Shown here piece by piece: positions 25,207 through 33,564 of a DNA stretch of 54,008 nucleotides. The stretch is from a bacterium (GTDB lineage Bacteria; SZUA-79; Acidulodesulfobacterales; Acidulodesulfobacteraceae): positions 1-54,008 of the forward strand of contig DAHVNW010000007.1 in the NCBI GenBank assembly GCA_027319095.1, read 5' to 3'. Numbering within the stretch: position 1 is the stretch's first letter; each line of letters opens with the position of its first letter. A program made the translations under genes and the position numbers. The notes under the pieces are model-generated. The model had not been told where the DNA came from. It did no database searches and worked only from the letters and a program-made list of their open reading frames with translations.

Positions 25207-27054
25207 CTAAAGCGTATCGCCCCCCTTTTCCATATTTGCGGTTTTTTCCTTTATTTTTTCGTAATTGGACTTTTCGTCCGCCGAAAGAACGAGCGTTTCA
25301 GTATTTTGCGCGGTTTCCTTAGTTCCAGCAAGGTCGGTTCTGCGCCTTTTATCCCTTTTTTTGGCAAGCTTTATGCCGGCGTCGTTAAATATATGAACCG
25401 CATGGCTAAAGGCCGGCAGGACAAACTTTGATATGGAAGGATGTCTTTGCGCCTCCTTGCCGGTCAAAAGCACGCCGAGTCCGAAATCTATATTAAGCGT
25501 AAAAGAAGGATACTTTTGGGCGATTTCCTCGAAAAATTTCCATACCGTAATATTTTCTATCCTCGGCAAAATTAAATGGATTAAAACTACCGCATTTTCC
25601 GAAAGGTATGGTTCCAAATTTTCAAAATTGCTTTTTATCGTCTCGTAAGAGCCGAATCCGTTAAAATGCAGGAGGTCTATTTTTTTAATATCGGGATAAA
25701 CGGCGCTTACCGTTTCCATCGTAATATTAATTCCGTTAGAGGCGTCTGGCGGCATTATAACCGATGAAAACCCTTCGTACTTTTTATTGTATTTCGCGAC
25801 TTCGCCGTAAACGTCCTGGGCGCTTAAAACCGGCATATTGACTTTATTGCCGGCGCCTGCGTCATTAGCGGCAGCCGCAGTAGGAGCAGGGGGGCGGTAT
25901 GTTTCTATGCCGAGGCACTTTGCGCGCCCGTCCAGACCGCAGTATTTTAACGCCTGGCAAAATGCAAAATAAGCGTCTCCCTTTTGCACCCCGACCTCCA
26001 CTATCGATCCGGGCTTCAAATTTTCGACGAGCCAGAACGCAAAAGGAATATGGGCGTGCCACGAATATACGTCAGTAAGCCTTTCGGGTTCCATATAAAG
26101 CACCGAGTTTTTAAACATCAGGGGCAGCACATCTATCGGGGTTATTGCATCGCTGATTTTCCTGACCGTTTTGCCTGGAAGAGAAATGCTCTTTTTCCCG
26201 TTTACGATTTTTGCGTTGTTTTCTACTTCGAGAACTTTTGCGTTGACTTCGTCGAATGTTTTAACGGCTGATGCAATACCCCCTTCGCTGCTTTCGTTTT
26301 CGAAGGATTGCAATGCCCCGAATATTTTAGATGCAAACTCCGCGAGGGTTTCGTTGGAAATGTCTTCGAAATCCGTTACGGTATAATCCCTGTAAATGGG
26401 ATTAACCAGCAAACCCGCGTGAACGTCGTTCGTAAGCTGAATGTTTATATTCAGCGACTTTTTCATCTTGTTTACAGAACTTCTCCAGTCGGATAGAATC
26501 GAATCGAAGCCGATAAACGTCCTTAAGGATTTCCTCGATGCGATTTCTGCTTCGAGGTTATATTTAATCCAGCTGAATACATTGGCGTTAATATCCTGCC
26601 TGTTGTAATCGTGCATGGAGTACGCCACTTCCAGCGGATGCCTGTACATAAAACAAACTTTGATATCGAAACCGAGCTCTTCCTGAAGGTCGTAATAGAG
26701 CGGAAGAAGCCTCATGAGCATGGGTTCCTTTAGATACCAGAGTTCTTTTGTAAGATAAGATATTTTCAGGAGATTTCTAAGCTTGTTTTTAACTTCGGCG
26801 ATTTCGCCCGACGTATGCCAGTTTTCGGGAGGGCCCATTAAATTGGTCCTCGAAGGGTCTAGTTTGTCCCATACCCTGCCTATTGCGCCGTGAATATTTA
26901 TTATGTCTTCGCTTTCATAGAAACCCTTTGGATTGAATATATTGGGCTTAACGAGGTCGGAACCCCCGTAAACGCCCAATTTGTCAAGCACACCCGCCAA
27001 AACCGAACTTCCGCTTCTTGCGACGTTTAAAATAAAAATGCCGGTTGATTTCAT
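25207..27054 (-). CDS. Fusion: PAPS-dependent sulfotransferase + class I methyltransferase
   Basis: Residues 1-260 form a sulfotransferase. The 5'-phosphosulfate-binding loop is NVARSGSSVLAGVL (10-23) and the 3'-phosphate-binding element is RHPLEVAYS (138-146). It should transfer sulfate from PAPS to a hydroxyl, probably on a glycan. Residues about 310-540 form a class I SAM methyltransferase like those fused to glycosyltransferases: YMEPERLTDVYSWHAHIPF, the SAM loop GSIVEVGVQKGDAYF (349-363), and IDLLHFNGFGSYE. A basic tail ends the protein. There is no membrane segment. GGAGG lies just before the ATG. It is leftward, 100 bp from the convergent pilin-like gene. Together with the sulfatase-like/PAPS-reductase-like gene it brackets the surface-protein locus. 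The acceptor is unknown. Confidence 0.85.
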   Translation of the reverse strand: MKSTGIFILNVARSGSSVLAGVLDKLGVYGGSDLVKPNIFNPKGFYESEDIINIHGAIGRVWDKLDPSRTNLMGPPENWHTSGEIAEVKNKLRNLLKISYLTKELWYLKEPMLMRLLPLYYDLQEELGFDIKVCFMYRHPLEVAYSMHDYNRQDINANVFSWIKYNLEAEIASRKSLRTFIGFDSILSDWRSSVNKMKKSLNINIQLTNDVHAGLLVNPIYRDYTVTDFEDISNETLAEFASKIFGALQSFENESSEGGIASAVKTFDEVNAKVLEVENNAKIVNGKKSISLPGKTVRKISDAITPIDVLPLMFKNSVLYMEPERLTDVYSWHAHIPFAFWLVENLKPGSIVEVGVQKGDAYFAFCQALKYCGLDGRAKCLGIETYRPPAPTAAAANDAGAGNKVNMPVLSAQDVYGEVAKYNKKYEGFSSVIMPPDASNGINITMETVSAVYPDIKKIDLLHFNGFGSYETIKSNFENLEPYLSENAVVLIHLILPRIENITVWKFFEEIAQKYPSFTLNIDFGLGVLLTGKEAQRHPSISKFVLPAFSHAVHIFNDAGIKLAKKRDKRRRTDLAGTKETAQNTETLVLSADEKSNYEKIKEKTANMEKGGDTL

Positions 27055-27549
27055 CTAACCTCCGTGTTTCAAAATAATGTTATATGTTATATGATATTGT
27101 TATTGTTTTTTTTGCCCAAAAGGCTTCCTTGAAAATGGACAGCCGGTAACCATTCTAAACCGTAGTTAATTATATATATTAATAATATTTAAGTCAATCC
27201 CCTTAATTTTGCCGATAATTTTAAAACTGCCGTATGCTTTCATATGCAGCGGGCGGTCTAAAAATATATAAAGGCATATTGAGCCGCCGAAAATATCGGG
27301 ATGGAACCGGGGCGTAAGGTTCATAGTATATGGTGTATAGTATATAGTGTAGAAATTGATTAGAATAGCTGTATTTAATCGTATTTTTGAGCGGCGGCAG
27401 CGCGGTAGTCGAACATGCGGCCGCCGACCGCCCGATTATTAAAAATCTGAGTATTATTAACATCGAGAAATTCGGCAATTTTCAAAATCAAAACTGCAAT
27501 GCGGTTTTCCAAAGGCAGCCGTATATTTATTAACTTATACTACAACGAT
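27055..27549. other. Gene-free stretch, 495 bp
   Basis: No convincing gene is present; an 85-codon reverse frame at 27221-27478 has no family features. Two things stand out. A 14-bp tandem repeat, ATAGTATATGGTGT then ATAGTATATAGTGT, lies at 27323-27350. A degenerate copy of the tRNA trailer, CCATTCTAAACCGTAG, begins at 27150 with the same CCA-plus-3 spacing as at the real tRNAs. The stretch holds the upstream region of the sulfotransferase gene, with only weak promoter-like hexamers. Confidence 0.5.
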
Positions 27550-29145
27550 TTAACGGGACAATGAATAAACTATTTCTTCAACTTTTTTAAAATCTACCTT
27601 CCCGTTAAAAAGCCTCGGCAGTTCTCCGACGACTATAAATTCTTTCGGTATGCATAAGTTAGGCAAATGCTCTTTTGCTTTTTTATAAACCGTAGTTTCG
27701 TCAACCGTAGCAGACATTGCGGTAACAAGTTTCACCCCTTTTATTCCGTTTTCTATTCCTATGACGCAAAATTCCACGCTCTCTGAAATACATTTTTCCA
27801 AGGCATTTTCCACGGATTCCAGCGAAACCATTTCTGAGGCTATTTTAACAAACCTTTTAAGGCGGCCCGTATGCCATAAAAATCCGTCTTCATCGATATA
27901 GCCGATATCCCCCGTATCGTAAAAACCGTCAAGCATGCACTTTTGAGTGGATGCAGGGTCGCCGAAGTATCCTTTCATTATCGTATCTCCGCTAACCAAG
28001 ATCTTTCCGGTTTCACGGGTCTTGAGAACCGAGCCTGTTTCATGATGGACTATTTTTACTCTTATTCCCGGAACCGGTTTGCCGACGCTTCCGTATTTGT
28101 AATTTTTATCCGTATTTACCGATATTACGGGGGAAGTTTCGGTTGCCCCGTACCCCTCATATATTTTCTTGCCATGCTTAACGGCAAATCCCGAATGTAT
28201 ATATTCATGGCACTTATCGCCCCCGCTTACTATATACTTAAGGCTCTGGAAATCTCCCGCTTCCGATTTTTTTAAATATCCGGCTAAAAGATAAGGCGTT
28301 ACGGCCATTATGGACGGCGAATTTTCTTTGATTATGGAAACGACGGTTTTAAAATCCATGGGATTCGCATAAATTATGGAACTCATGCCTATACAGAAAG
28401 GGAGGCAGATATTTACCGTAAAACCGAATATATGAAAACCCGGAAGTATCGAAAGCATCACATCATTTTCGGAGAGATTAAATAAATGTTTTAAATCGTT
28501 TATGTTGGATATTATATTTTTATGGGATAGCTTGACCGCTTTTGGTTTTTTCTCGCTGCCGGTAGTAAATAGTATCACCGCATCTTTATCTTCGTCATTA
28601 TTATCGTTATTATCAAGATTACTGCTGCTGCTGCCGTTCATATTGCCGTTAAAATATTTAGCTTCGCTTTTGCCGGCTTTCCCTCCATTGCATGTTTTTA
28701 TTATAAGAGCGGAAGGAAACATCGATATTAAAAAAGATATTAATTTTTCGCGAGGCTTAATTTCTTTAATTATGTCTTCGATAAAAACCATATTTTTTAC
28801 TTCAGGGCATTTTATCTTTTCGAGGAGCGTTTTTGATGTAATTATTATATTGAATTTACATGTTTCCCTCGCGGCGGATATATTTTCCTCGGCTTTCATC
28901 GAATAGTTGATTATGACGGGTATCTTCCCGCACATAAGAACGGACAAGAAAACTATGCTGAATATGAATGAATTGGGAAGCATGAGGCCGATTAATTCAT
29001 CGTTATATTTTTTAAAGCGGCCTTTTAATATGAGCGAAACCAATAAAGTCTTTTTATAGGTAAACGACTTGTTAAGATTTTTATCTTTATATGCCGTCTT
29101 GCCGGCGTGCCGCTTTGCATTTTTAATGAAATAGTAATGAAGCAT
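27550..29145 (-). CDS. AMP-dependent acyl ligase, Aas C-domain-like
   Basis: This 531-residue adenylate-forming enzyme activates a carboxylic acid with ATP. The phosphate-binding loop is FTTGSEKKPKAVKLSH, YEGYGATETSP is motif A5, and YDTGDIGYIDEDGFLWHTGR is A7-A8. The sequence GRLKRFVKIASEMVSLESVE and the early GKIPVIINY are typical of the acyl-ACP/2-acylglycerophosphoethanolamine ligase (Aas) branch. No HX4D acyltransferase domain is fused, so it is the ligase part only. A Ser/Asn/Asp stretch before the ATP loop (about 170-187) looks like an unstructured insertion. It may reload fatty acids onto ACP or CoA for lipid repair, or supply an acyl group for surface modification. It is leftward with 480 bp ahead of it. 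Confidence 0.85.
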   Translation of the reverse strand: MLHYYFIKNAKRHAGKTAYKDKNLNKSFTYKKTLLVSLILKGRFKKYNDELIGLMLPNSFIFSIVFLSVLMCGKIPVIINYSMKAEENISAARETCKFNIIITSKTLLEKIKCPEVKNMVFIEDIIKEIKPREKLISFLISMFPSALIIKTCNGGKAGKSEAKYFNGNMNGSSSSNLDNNDNNDEDKDAVILFTTGSEKKPKAVKLSHKNIISNINDLKHLFNLSENDVMLSILPGFHIFGFTVNICLPFCIGMSSIIYANPMDFKTVVSIIKENSPSIMAVTPYLLAGYLKKSEAGDFQSLKYIVSGGDKCHEYIHSGFAVKHGKKIYEGYGATETSPVISVNTDKNYKYGSVGKPVPGIRVKIVHHETGSVLKTRETGKILVSGDTIMKGYFGDPASTQKCMLDGFYDTGDIGYIDEDGFLWHTGRLKRFVKIASEMVSLESVENALEKCISESVEFCVIGIENGIKGVKLVTAMSATVDETTVYKKAKEHLPNLCIPKEFIVVGELPRLFNGKVDFKKVEEIVYSLSR

Positions 29146-29627
29146 AGAATTATAGGGAACCCCGGTATTTCTTTTAAGTTTTTCTTTTATATTTAAACAA
29201 TTATCTGATTAAAAGTCAAATTGCGGTATGGCATACGGGGATATGCTCCGGGACTTCATAGTTTCTATTGGCTGGATTATATCTTAAGCAGCATTAAAAT
29301 CCTTTTAAGCGGTAAGATAAAGGCGTTCATTTGAGGCTGTTAATGGTTTTTTGTATTAGCCGCAAATCAGAGGCTTATAAATAAGGGCTTTACTGCGCCA
29401 TCGCTAAAAAAGGCGTTAAAAAGGCGCCATGTCTAATAGTAAAGGGCTTGCTTAATCCAGAGTTCAGTTTAAAAAATAAAAAAAATTTACACAAAAAACT
29501 TGACGGTATCAAAAATTAGGCATTAGTCGTTTGTCCGGCAACTTAATAACTTAACTAAAAAGGGGGGCAGGGGTCAAATTTATTTGCATATTGGGGCCAA
29601 ATCTCTCGACAAACAACGCTTTAGCGT
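29146..29627. other. Gene-free stretch, 482 bp
   Basis: No coding frame with family signal was seen. CTGATTAAAAGTCA at 29205-29218 copies 14 bases of the tRNA-Lys anticodon arm (31632-31645) in the same orientation. GGGGTCAAATTTAT at 29575 followed by GGGGCCAAAT resembles half of a REP palindrome. A short TTGACGG-containing segment near 29500 may be promoter-like, but no -10 is convincing. Confidence 0.5.
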
Positions 29628-30341
29628 CTAACTTTCTTTAAAACCCATTTTAACGGCTCTTTCCCTATAATAATGGGCGAGCCAGGATAAAAGAACATTG
29701 TAATCCCGGGAGTCGTAAAACTTTATCATGGCCTTGTTGAAATCCAGCTTGTCTTCGGCTTTAATGTTTAAAACCGGATATCCGTTTTGCATTAAAATCC
29801 CGTTCGCCATAAGGCGGGAGGTTCTTTTATTGCCGTCCCAGAAGAACTGGTTTAAGCTTCCGAATCCGAAAAAGACCAGCGCGCGCGTAATTGGATTTTC
29901 TAAGGTTTTTATGTCGTTAAGCCCTTTCTCGAAGATTCTGGAAAGCCTGGCGGCTTCCGGCGGAACATAGTCCGTTCCGCCTATAGTTACCCTGCCTGTC
30001 CGAAAGCTGCCGGGGGCGAGCGACTCGCCCTCAGCCACGAGCAGGTTGAAATCGGAAAAAGTTTTCCGGTTCAATTCGAAGTTGTTTTCCTTTACTAAGG
30101 ATAGCAGCAGCTCGAGGGATTTTTCCTGGCTCAATACCTGCCGCTCGTCTTCTATTTTATGCCCGCCTACCGTAACGCCTTCCAAAAGGGTTTTGACTTC
30201 CGGAAACGTCATGGGGTTGCCTTCAAGGTTTACCACGTTATAGACGTAGGAAACCTTGTCCTTTTTCGCAAGGAAATATGAAAGCTCCCTGTCGGGGCTC
30301 AGTTTGAAATCCGAATATTCCGGGTTTATATTTATATTCAT
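29628..30341 (-). CDS. Fic/DOC family protein with degenerate catalytic motif
   Basis: This 237-residue protein has the Fic fold. The core motif reads QFFWDGNKR (165-173) where active AMPylators have HPFxDGNGR, so the catalytic His is Gln and the Pro is Phe. The anion-binding DGNKR part is intact. An early helix with TLLEG (51-55) sits where an inhibitory (S/T)xxxE(G/N) motif is often found, but its spacing is not canonical. Such proteins may be inactive, may use another chemistry, or may be decayed toxins. A short frameshifted antitoxin-like gene and a PD-(D/E)XK protein lie directly upstream on the same strand, and tRNA-Lys follows, as expected for a small accessory cassette. Confidence 0.85.
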   Translation of the reverse strand: MNININPEYSDFKLSPDRELSYFLAKKDKVSYVYNVVNLEGNPMTFPEVKTLLEGVTVGGHKIEDERQVLSQEKSLELLLSLVKENNFELNRKTFSDFNLLVAEGESLAPGSFRTGRVTIGGTDYVPPEAARLSRIFEKGLNDIKTLENPITRALVFFGFGSLNQFFWDGNKRTSRLMANGILMQNGYPVLNIKAEDKLDFNKAMIKFYDSRDYNVLLSWLAHYYRERAVKMGFKES

Positions 30342-30491
30342 AAGTTTAATTATATGCGACTGCCCCGTGACTGTTTTTAGTTTATATTTGTATTCATAAG
30401 CTATTATACTTTTTTTAACCCTAAAAAGTTAAAAAAACCTCACAATCGGCATTCCAAAGTCAACCGTTTCCGATTACGTAAATTTAATACT

Positions 30492-30676
30492 TTATTTATA
30501 TATTGAGGGCGTATTGGACGTAATCTCTCCATCGGAAAGTTCGTAATACAGTTTGCCGTTTTTATGATATACGTTAGGAATGCCCTTTTTAAGTTTTCTT
30601 TTTGTGCATTTCTAACCGCATTATTACCTGCCCTTATTATGTCGTTTCTTAATTTTGTAAATTCGTCATCGTTCAT
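30492..30676 (-). pseudogene. Frameshifted small antitoxin-like gene
   Basis: The frame begins MNDDEFTKLRNDII and continues to NAQKENLK in one frame. After a run of five A (30586-30590 on the plus strand as T) the sensible continuation is in the -1 frame: KKGIPNVYHKNGKLYYELSD, followed by GEITSNTPSIYK and a stop at 30492. The joined product, about 60 residues, matches a common family of small bacterial proteins of the form NAxxENxKKGIPNVYxxNGxLYYELxDG that accompany toxin genes. In the unshifted frame the protein ends in unrelated residues. One A lost from a six-A run explains it; a sequencing error or programmed slippage are alternatives. It lies 98 bp upstream of the Fic gene. Confidence 0.7.
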
Positions 30677-30753
30677 ATTGAATCCTCAAATTTTTTATAT
30701 AAAAAATCATTTAAAACCGTTATGTCAATTCAAAATAAATCCGTTAATTTTTT

Positions 30754-31332
30754 CTATTTCCTAAAATTCAAAAAGTCCATATACTCCCATTCTCTATATG
30801 CCATGGCAAGTATATCGTTTTTGGTAAGAAGGGATACGAAATGATTATCCATGGAAAGAGAAGCCATTACGGGGATAAGCTTCTTGTCGGAATATTCCGG
30901 GAAGAAAGAGGGAAACCTTTTTAGCTTTTCTAAATAATCCGTTACGTAATTATCCCTCATAGTAGATTTAACTTCTACAAGAAAGACGTAAGAAGAGGCG
31001 GTCGCTATTATGTCGAACTCTTCCCTGTCCCAAGCTTTGGATTTTCTGTTAATCCGCATCCATATATCTATGTCGTCTATGGGTATATCGTAATATTTTG
31101 ATATAAGGGGTCTTACGGCGGGATATATCAGGTCTTCTACGATAGTCCCCTGCTTGTTGGATATCTCTCCGAGGCGTTTATTTACGGCTTTGTTTTCCTG
31201 ACGGTTTTCTTCTTTATATTTTTCGAAACTTACCTGCATTTGGTTTTTGAAATCTAACATCTCTTCGGACAGGCGTATCATGGCTTCTTCGAGTTTGTCC
31301 TGCCTGTGTTCTAATAATGCGTTGGAACTCAT
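30754..31332 (-). CDS. DUF3782-like PD-(D/E)XK fold protein
   Basis: This 192-residue protein starts with a coiled coil (about 5-60, rich in Glu, Lys and Gln). Then comes GTIVEDLIYPAVRPLI, and the nuclease-like core EEFDIIATASSYVFLVEVKS, in which Asp and EVK are spaced as in the PD-(D/E)XK superfamily. That is the layout of DUF3782 and related proteins, whose role is unknown and which are often abundant paralogues. SD AAGGAG stands about 7 nt before the ATG. It is leftward, upstream of the antitoxin-like gene and Fic, and may be independent of them. Nuclease activity is an inference from the fold signature only. Confidence 0.7.
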   Translation of the reverse strand: MSSNALLEHRQDKLEEAMIRLSEEMLDFKNQMQVSFEKYKEENRQENKAVNKRLGEISNKQGTIVEDLIYPAVRPLISKYYDIPIDDIDIWMRINRKSKAWDREEFDIIATASSYVFLVEVKSTMRDNYVTDYLEKLKRFPSFFPEYSDKKLIPVMASLSMDNHFVSLLTKNDILAMAYREWEYMDFLNFRK

Positions 31333-31574
31333 TTTACTGCTCCTTAAAATCTTCGTTTTTAAAACGCATTTTATTATTTAGTTTATTTGTTATTTTGGTT
31401 GCCTGTTGTTTTATTTATTCTATCTTTTTTAATGACAATATTCAAATTATAAAATTATAATTATAAATTAAGGGATCTAATGTAGTTTTTCGCCGTTCCG
31501 TAACCTTTATAATACATATACCTTAACATTATCTCTTTTCAAGGATATGCCCGTCAAGGGGAATGTTGCTGAAG

Positions 31575-31594
31575 TGCTTATTTACTGCGGTTTT
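31575..31594 (-). repeat. tRNA trailer repeat, copy 2 (after tRNA-Lys)
   Basis: On the minus strand this is identical in all 20 bases to the trailer of tRNA-Pro at 739-758, and starts 3 nt after the encoded CCA in the same way. Confidence 0.8.
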
Positions 31595-31597
31595 AAG

Positions 31598-31673
31598 TGG
31601 TGAGCCGCGCGGGAGTCGAACCCACGACCACCTGATTAAAAGTCAGGTGCTCTACCTGCTGAGCTAGCGGCTC
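31598..31673 (-). tRNA. tRNA-Lys (anticodon TTT)
   Basis: A full 76-nt cloverleaf reads on the minus strand: acceptor GAGCCGC/GCGGCTC, anticodon stem CCTGA/TCAGG around CTTTTAA, T arm with GTTCGACTC, and encoded CCA. It lies between a 47-aa membrane protein gene and the accessory patch. Confidence 0.97.
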
Positions 31674-31719
31674 TGAATTAATTTCCGGAGATGATGCTTT
31701 TAACCGTTTCTTATCTTAT

Positions 31720-31863
31720 TTATAGAGGCAGGATTTTAGTGACGTCTGGAAAGCTGTAATTAAGACCGGTTGCCGCAAAAATGCCGAGTCCGACGATAGC
31801 TATAACGCTGATTGCCATTACGAGCCACATCATTTTCGTAAAAAGTTTGTTATTGTCTTCCAT
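31720..31863 (-). CDS. Small single-pass membrane protein, 47 aa
   Basis: The frame encodes a 47-residue protein: a polar N-terminus (MEDNNKLFTK), one strong hydrophobic helix (MMWLVMAISVIAIVGLGIF, about 11-30), and a short polar C-terminus ending SFPDVTKILPL. A run of seven G before the ATG could act as SD. It is too well formed to be chance: clean start, a single membrane helix, balanced flanks. It might be a small accessory subunit of a membrane complex, such as those of terminal oxidases, but no partner gene is nearby and I do not recognise the family. It lies 47 bp upstream of tRNA-Lys on the same strand, so tRNA and gene may share a transcript. Confidence 0.6.
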   Translation of the reverse strand: MEDNNKLFTKMMWLVMAISVIAIVGLGIFAATGLNYSFPDVTKILPL

Positions 31864-32073
31864 AGTTAACCCCCCCCGATTATAGAAAAAATAAATATTT
31901 AATTTAATTTTTAAAACCTTAATATTCTAATAAAAAATTACCGAAAATGCAAGAAATAATTTTTCCTCCAAAAATAAATTTTTGACGGAAAGTCAAGGAA
32001 AGTACGTTATAATATTGCCAGGCATGCAAAACGCAAAAATAAAAGGAAATTTTACAATAGAAAAATGCCGGAA

Positions 32074-32166
32074 AACGCTTCTTCCGATTTAATAATGCCG
32101 GGAAGAAGCGTTAAGATGAAAATCGGCATAAACTAAAAGCTTATATAAAAGCTTATAGTTTATGCC
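32074..32166. repeat. Two strong hairpins downstream of the rubredoxin-like gene
   Basis: Within the gene-free stretch 31864-32186 are two inverted repeats. One has an 18-bp stem with a single mismatch (32125-32142 and 32149-32166, arms beginning GGCATAAACTA, 6-nt loop). The other has a perfect 12-bp stem (AACGCTTCTTCC, 32074-32085 and 32101-32112) with a 15-nt loop. On the minus strand the second is followed shortly by TTTTT, so they may end the rubredoxin-like transcript. Confidence 0.7.
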
Positions 32167-32186
32167 GGCTAAATTTAACGGGTAAA

Positions 32187-32519
32187 TCATCCCCATTTCT
32201 GTTTGCTTGTATGGACGGCAATTTCGGCTTTCGACATTTGCCTTACTTCCAATGCGGCTTTTTTGGCCTTTTGGAAAACGTTGAGGCATCCGGGGTCGAG
32301 ATTGTCTTCGATTCCGGCTTCGGCAACCTCTAGAACTTTCGATAGAAGATGAGTTAAATTCATATGCAACTGGTTTGTTTTCCTTGAACGGTCTATAAGC
32401 TGCTCAATGTCGGCCGCTATTTTTTCGAATTTTTCTTTTGGCGCGCCGCACCTTGGGCAAAAATCCGGAGCTTGGTCCCCGTCGTGAACATAGCCGCAAA
32501 CAGAACATTTCCATTTCAT
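32187..32519 (-). CDS. Rubredoxin-like iron-binding protein with helical tail
   Basis: This 110-residue protein starts with a rubredoxin-like domain of the short rubrerythrin type: WKCSVCGYVHDGDQAPDFCPRCGAP, giving two CxxC pairs for one Fe(SCys)4 site. The remaining 75 residues are helical (LTHLLSKVLEVAEAG and later) with no di-iron ferritin ligands evident. It may be an electron carrier in peroxide or superoxide defence, with the helical part as a partner-binding domain. SD AAGGAGG stands well placed before the ATG. It is leftward and monocistronic, followed by two strong hairpins. Confidence 0.85.
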   Translation of the reverse strand: MKWKCSVCGYVHDGDQAPDFCPRCGAPKEKFEKIAADIEQLIDRSRKTNQLHMNLTHLLSKVLEVAEAGIEDNLDPGCLNVFQKAKKAALEVRQMSKAEIAVHTSKQKWG

Positions 32520-32733
32520 ACTAAACCTCCTTAATAAAATAAATTAATTTCGCTTATGGATAAATATTTTAAATGCTTTAAAGCATAAAAGTAATAATAT
32601 ATTAAAATAATATCATAAAAAAAATAAAATGCAAGAAATATTTTTAATTTATTATTATTTAATAATTGTTATTATATGATTTAAACTATTTTTTTTTTAA
32701 GTATCTAATCCAATTTAATTTATTCTGATTTAA

Positions 32734-32763
32734 TTGACAATATAAGCTATAAAATTATATAAT
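32734..32763 (+). promoter_or_regulatory. Promoter for the thiE-thiC group
   Basis: TTGACA (32734-32739) and TATAAT (32758-32763) are 18 bp apart, giving a start near 32770 and a leader of about 45 nt. No TPP riboswitch (CUGAGA core) is seen there or before thiC. The rest of the AT-rich 32520-32815 gap shows no gene. Confidence 0.65.
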
Positions 32764-32815
32764 GTTCCAATATAAAACGTTGTTTCATTGTTTTTAAAAA
32801 TTAAGATAAAAATAG

Positions 32816-33433
32816 ATGGAGATAGATTTTAATATTTACTTGATAGGCGATAAAATTTTTTTTAAAAACGAAGACGAATATTTTAACGCTCTCGACGAAT
32901 CTTTTTACGGCGGAATAACGGCTTTTCAATTAAGGCAAAAAGATATTTGCATAAATAAATTCATTAAGCTGGGGCAAAAGGTTAAGTTAATATTAAAAAA
33001 GTATCCCGGGGTAAAATTTTTCGTAAACGACAGGGCAGACGCCGCTTCGGCGCTCGGAGCATACGGCGTTCATCTAAACATTAACAGCGTTCCGGTAAAA
33101 GCGGTTAAGGAAAAGTTTAAAAATCTTAAAATTTTTTATTCTTCCCATTCCCCCGAAGAAGCGGCTGAAGCCGAGAGAAACGGAGCCGATTTTATTACGT
33201 TCAGCCCTGTTTATAAAACAAAAAACCAAAATTTTCAACACGGCGCAGGCGTTTTAAAAAAAGTAATAAATTCCGTTAAAATACCCGTTTTTGCCTTAGG
33301 GGGCATAAACGAAACTAATATAGCGGAGGTCAAAGAAGCCGGAGGCCGGCATATCGCCATACAATCCGGAATACTTAAACAAAAGGACATAGCCGGAGCC
33401 GTCAAAACATTACTTCGCGGTTTATCCGGCTAA
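32816..33433 (+). CDS. thiE: Thiamine phosphate synthase (ThiE/TenI family)
   Basis: This 205-residue TIM-barrel protein should join HMP pyrophosphate and the thiazole phosphate to give thiamine phosphate. The family signature is present: YLIGDKIFF at the start, GGITAFQLRQKD, FFVNDRADAASALGAYGVHL, SSHSPEEAAEAERNGADFITFSPVY and FALGGINE. The usual GQxD after VHL is replaced by NINSVP, so it could be a TenI-type paralogue; the rest favours ThiE. It is 130 bp upstream of thiC and the two are probably one transcript. Confidence 0.82.
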   Translation: MEIDFNIYLIGDKIFFKNEDEYFNALDESFYGGITAFQLRQKDICINKFIKLGQKVKLILKKYPGVKFFVNDRADAASALGAYGVHLNINSVPVKAVKEKFKNLKIFYSSHSPEEAAEAERNGADFITFSPVYKTKNQNFQHGAGVLKKVINSVKIPVFALGGINETNIAEVKEAGGRHIAIQSGILKQKDIAGAVKTLLRGLSG

Positions 33434-33564
33434 AAATCCGGCGAAAAGTTAAAAAAATAAACCGGCGAAAAATAATCGTTATAAATTATTAAATAATAAA
33501 CAATGAATAATAAGCAATAAATATATAAAATATAAAAATCGATAACCTGAACAGGGGCAAAATT

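Noticed and set aside
27221-27478. 85-codon reverse ORF in the gap after the sulfotransferase gene
   Set aside because: No SD, no family features and low-complexity composition driven by the local AT repeats.
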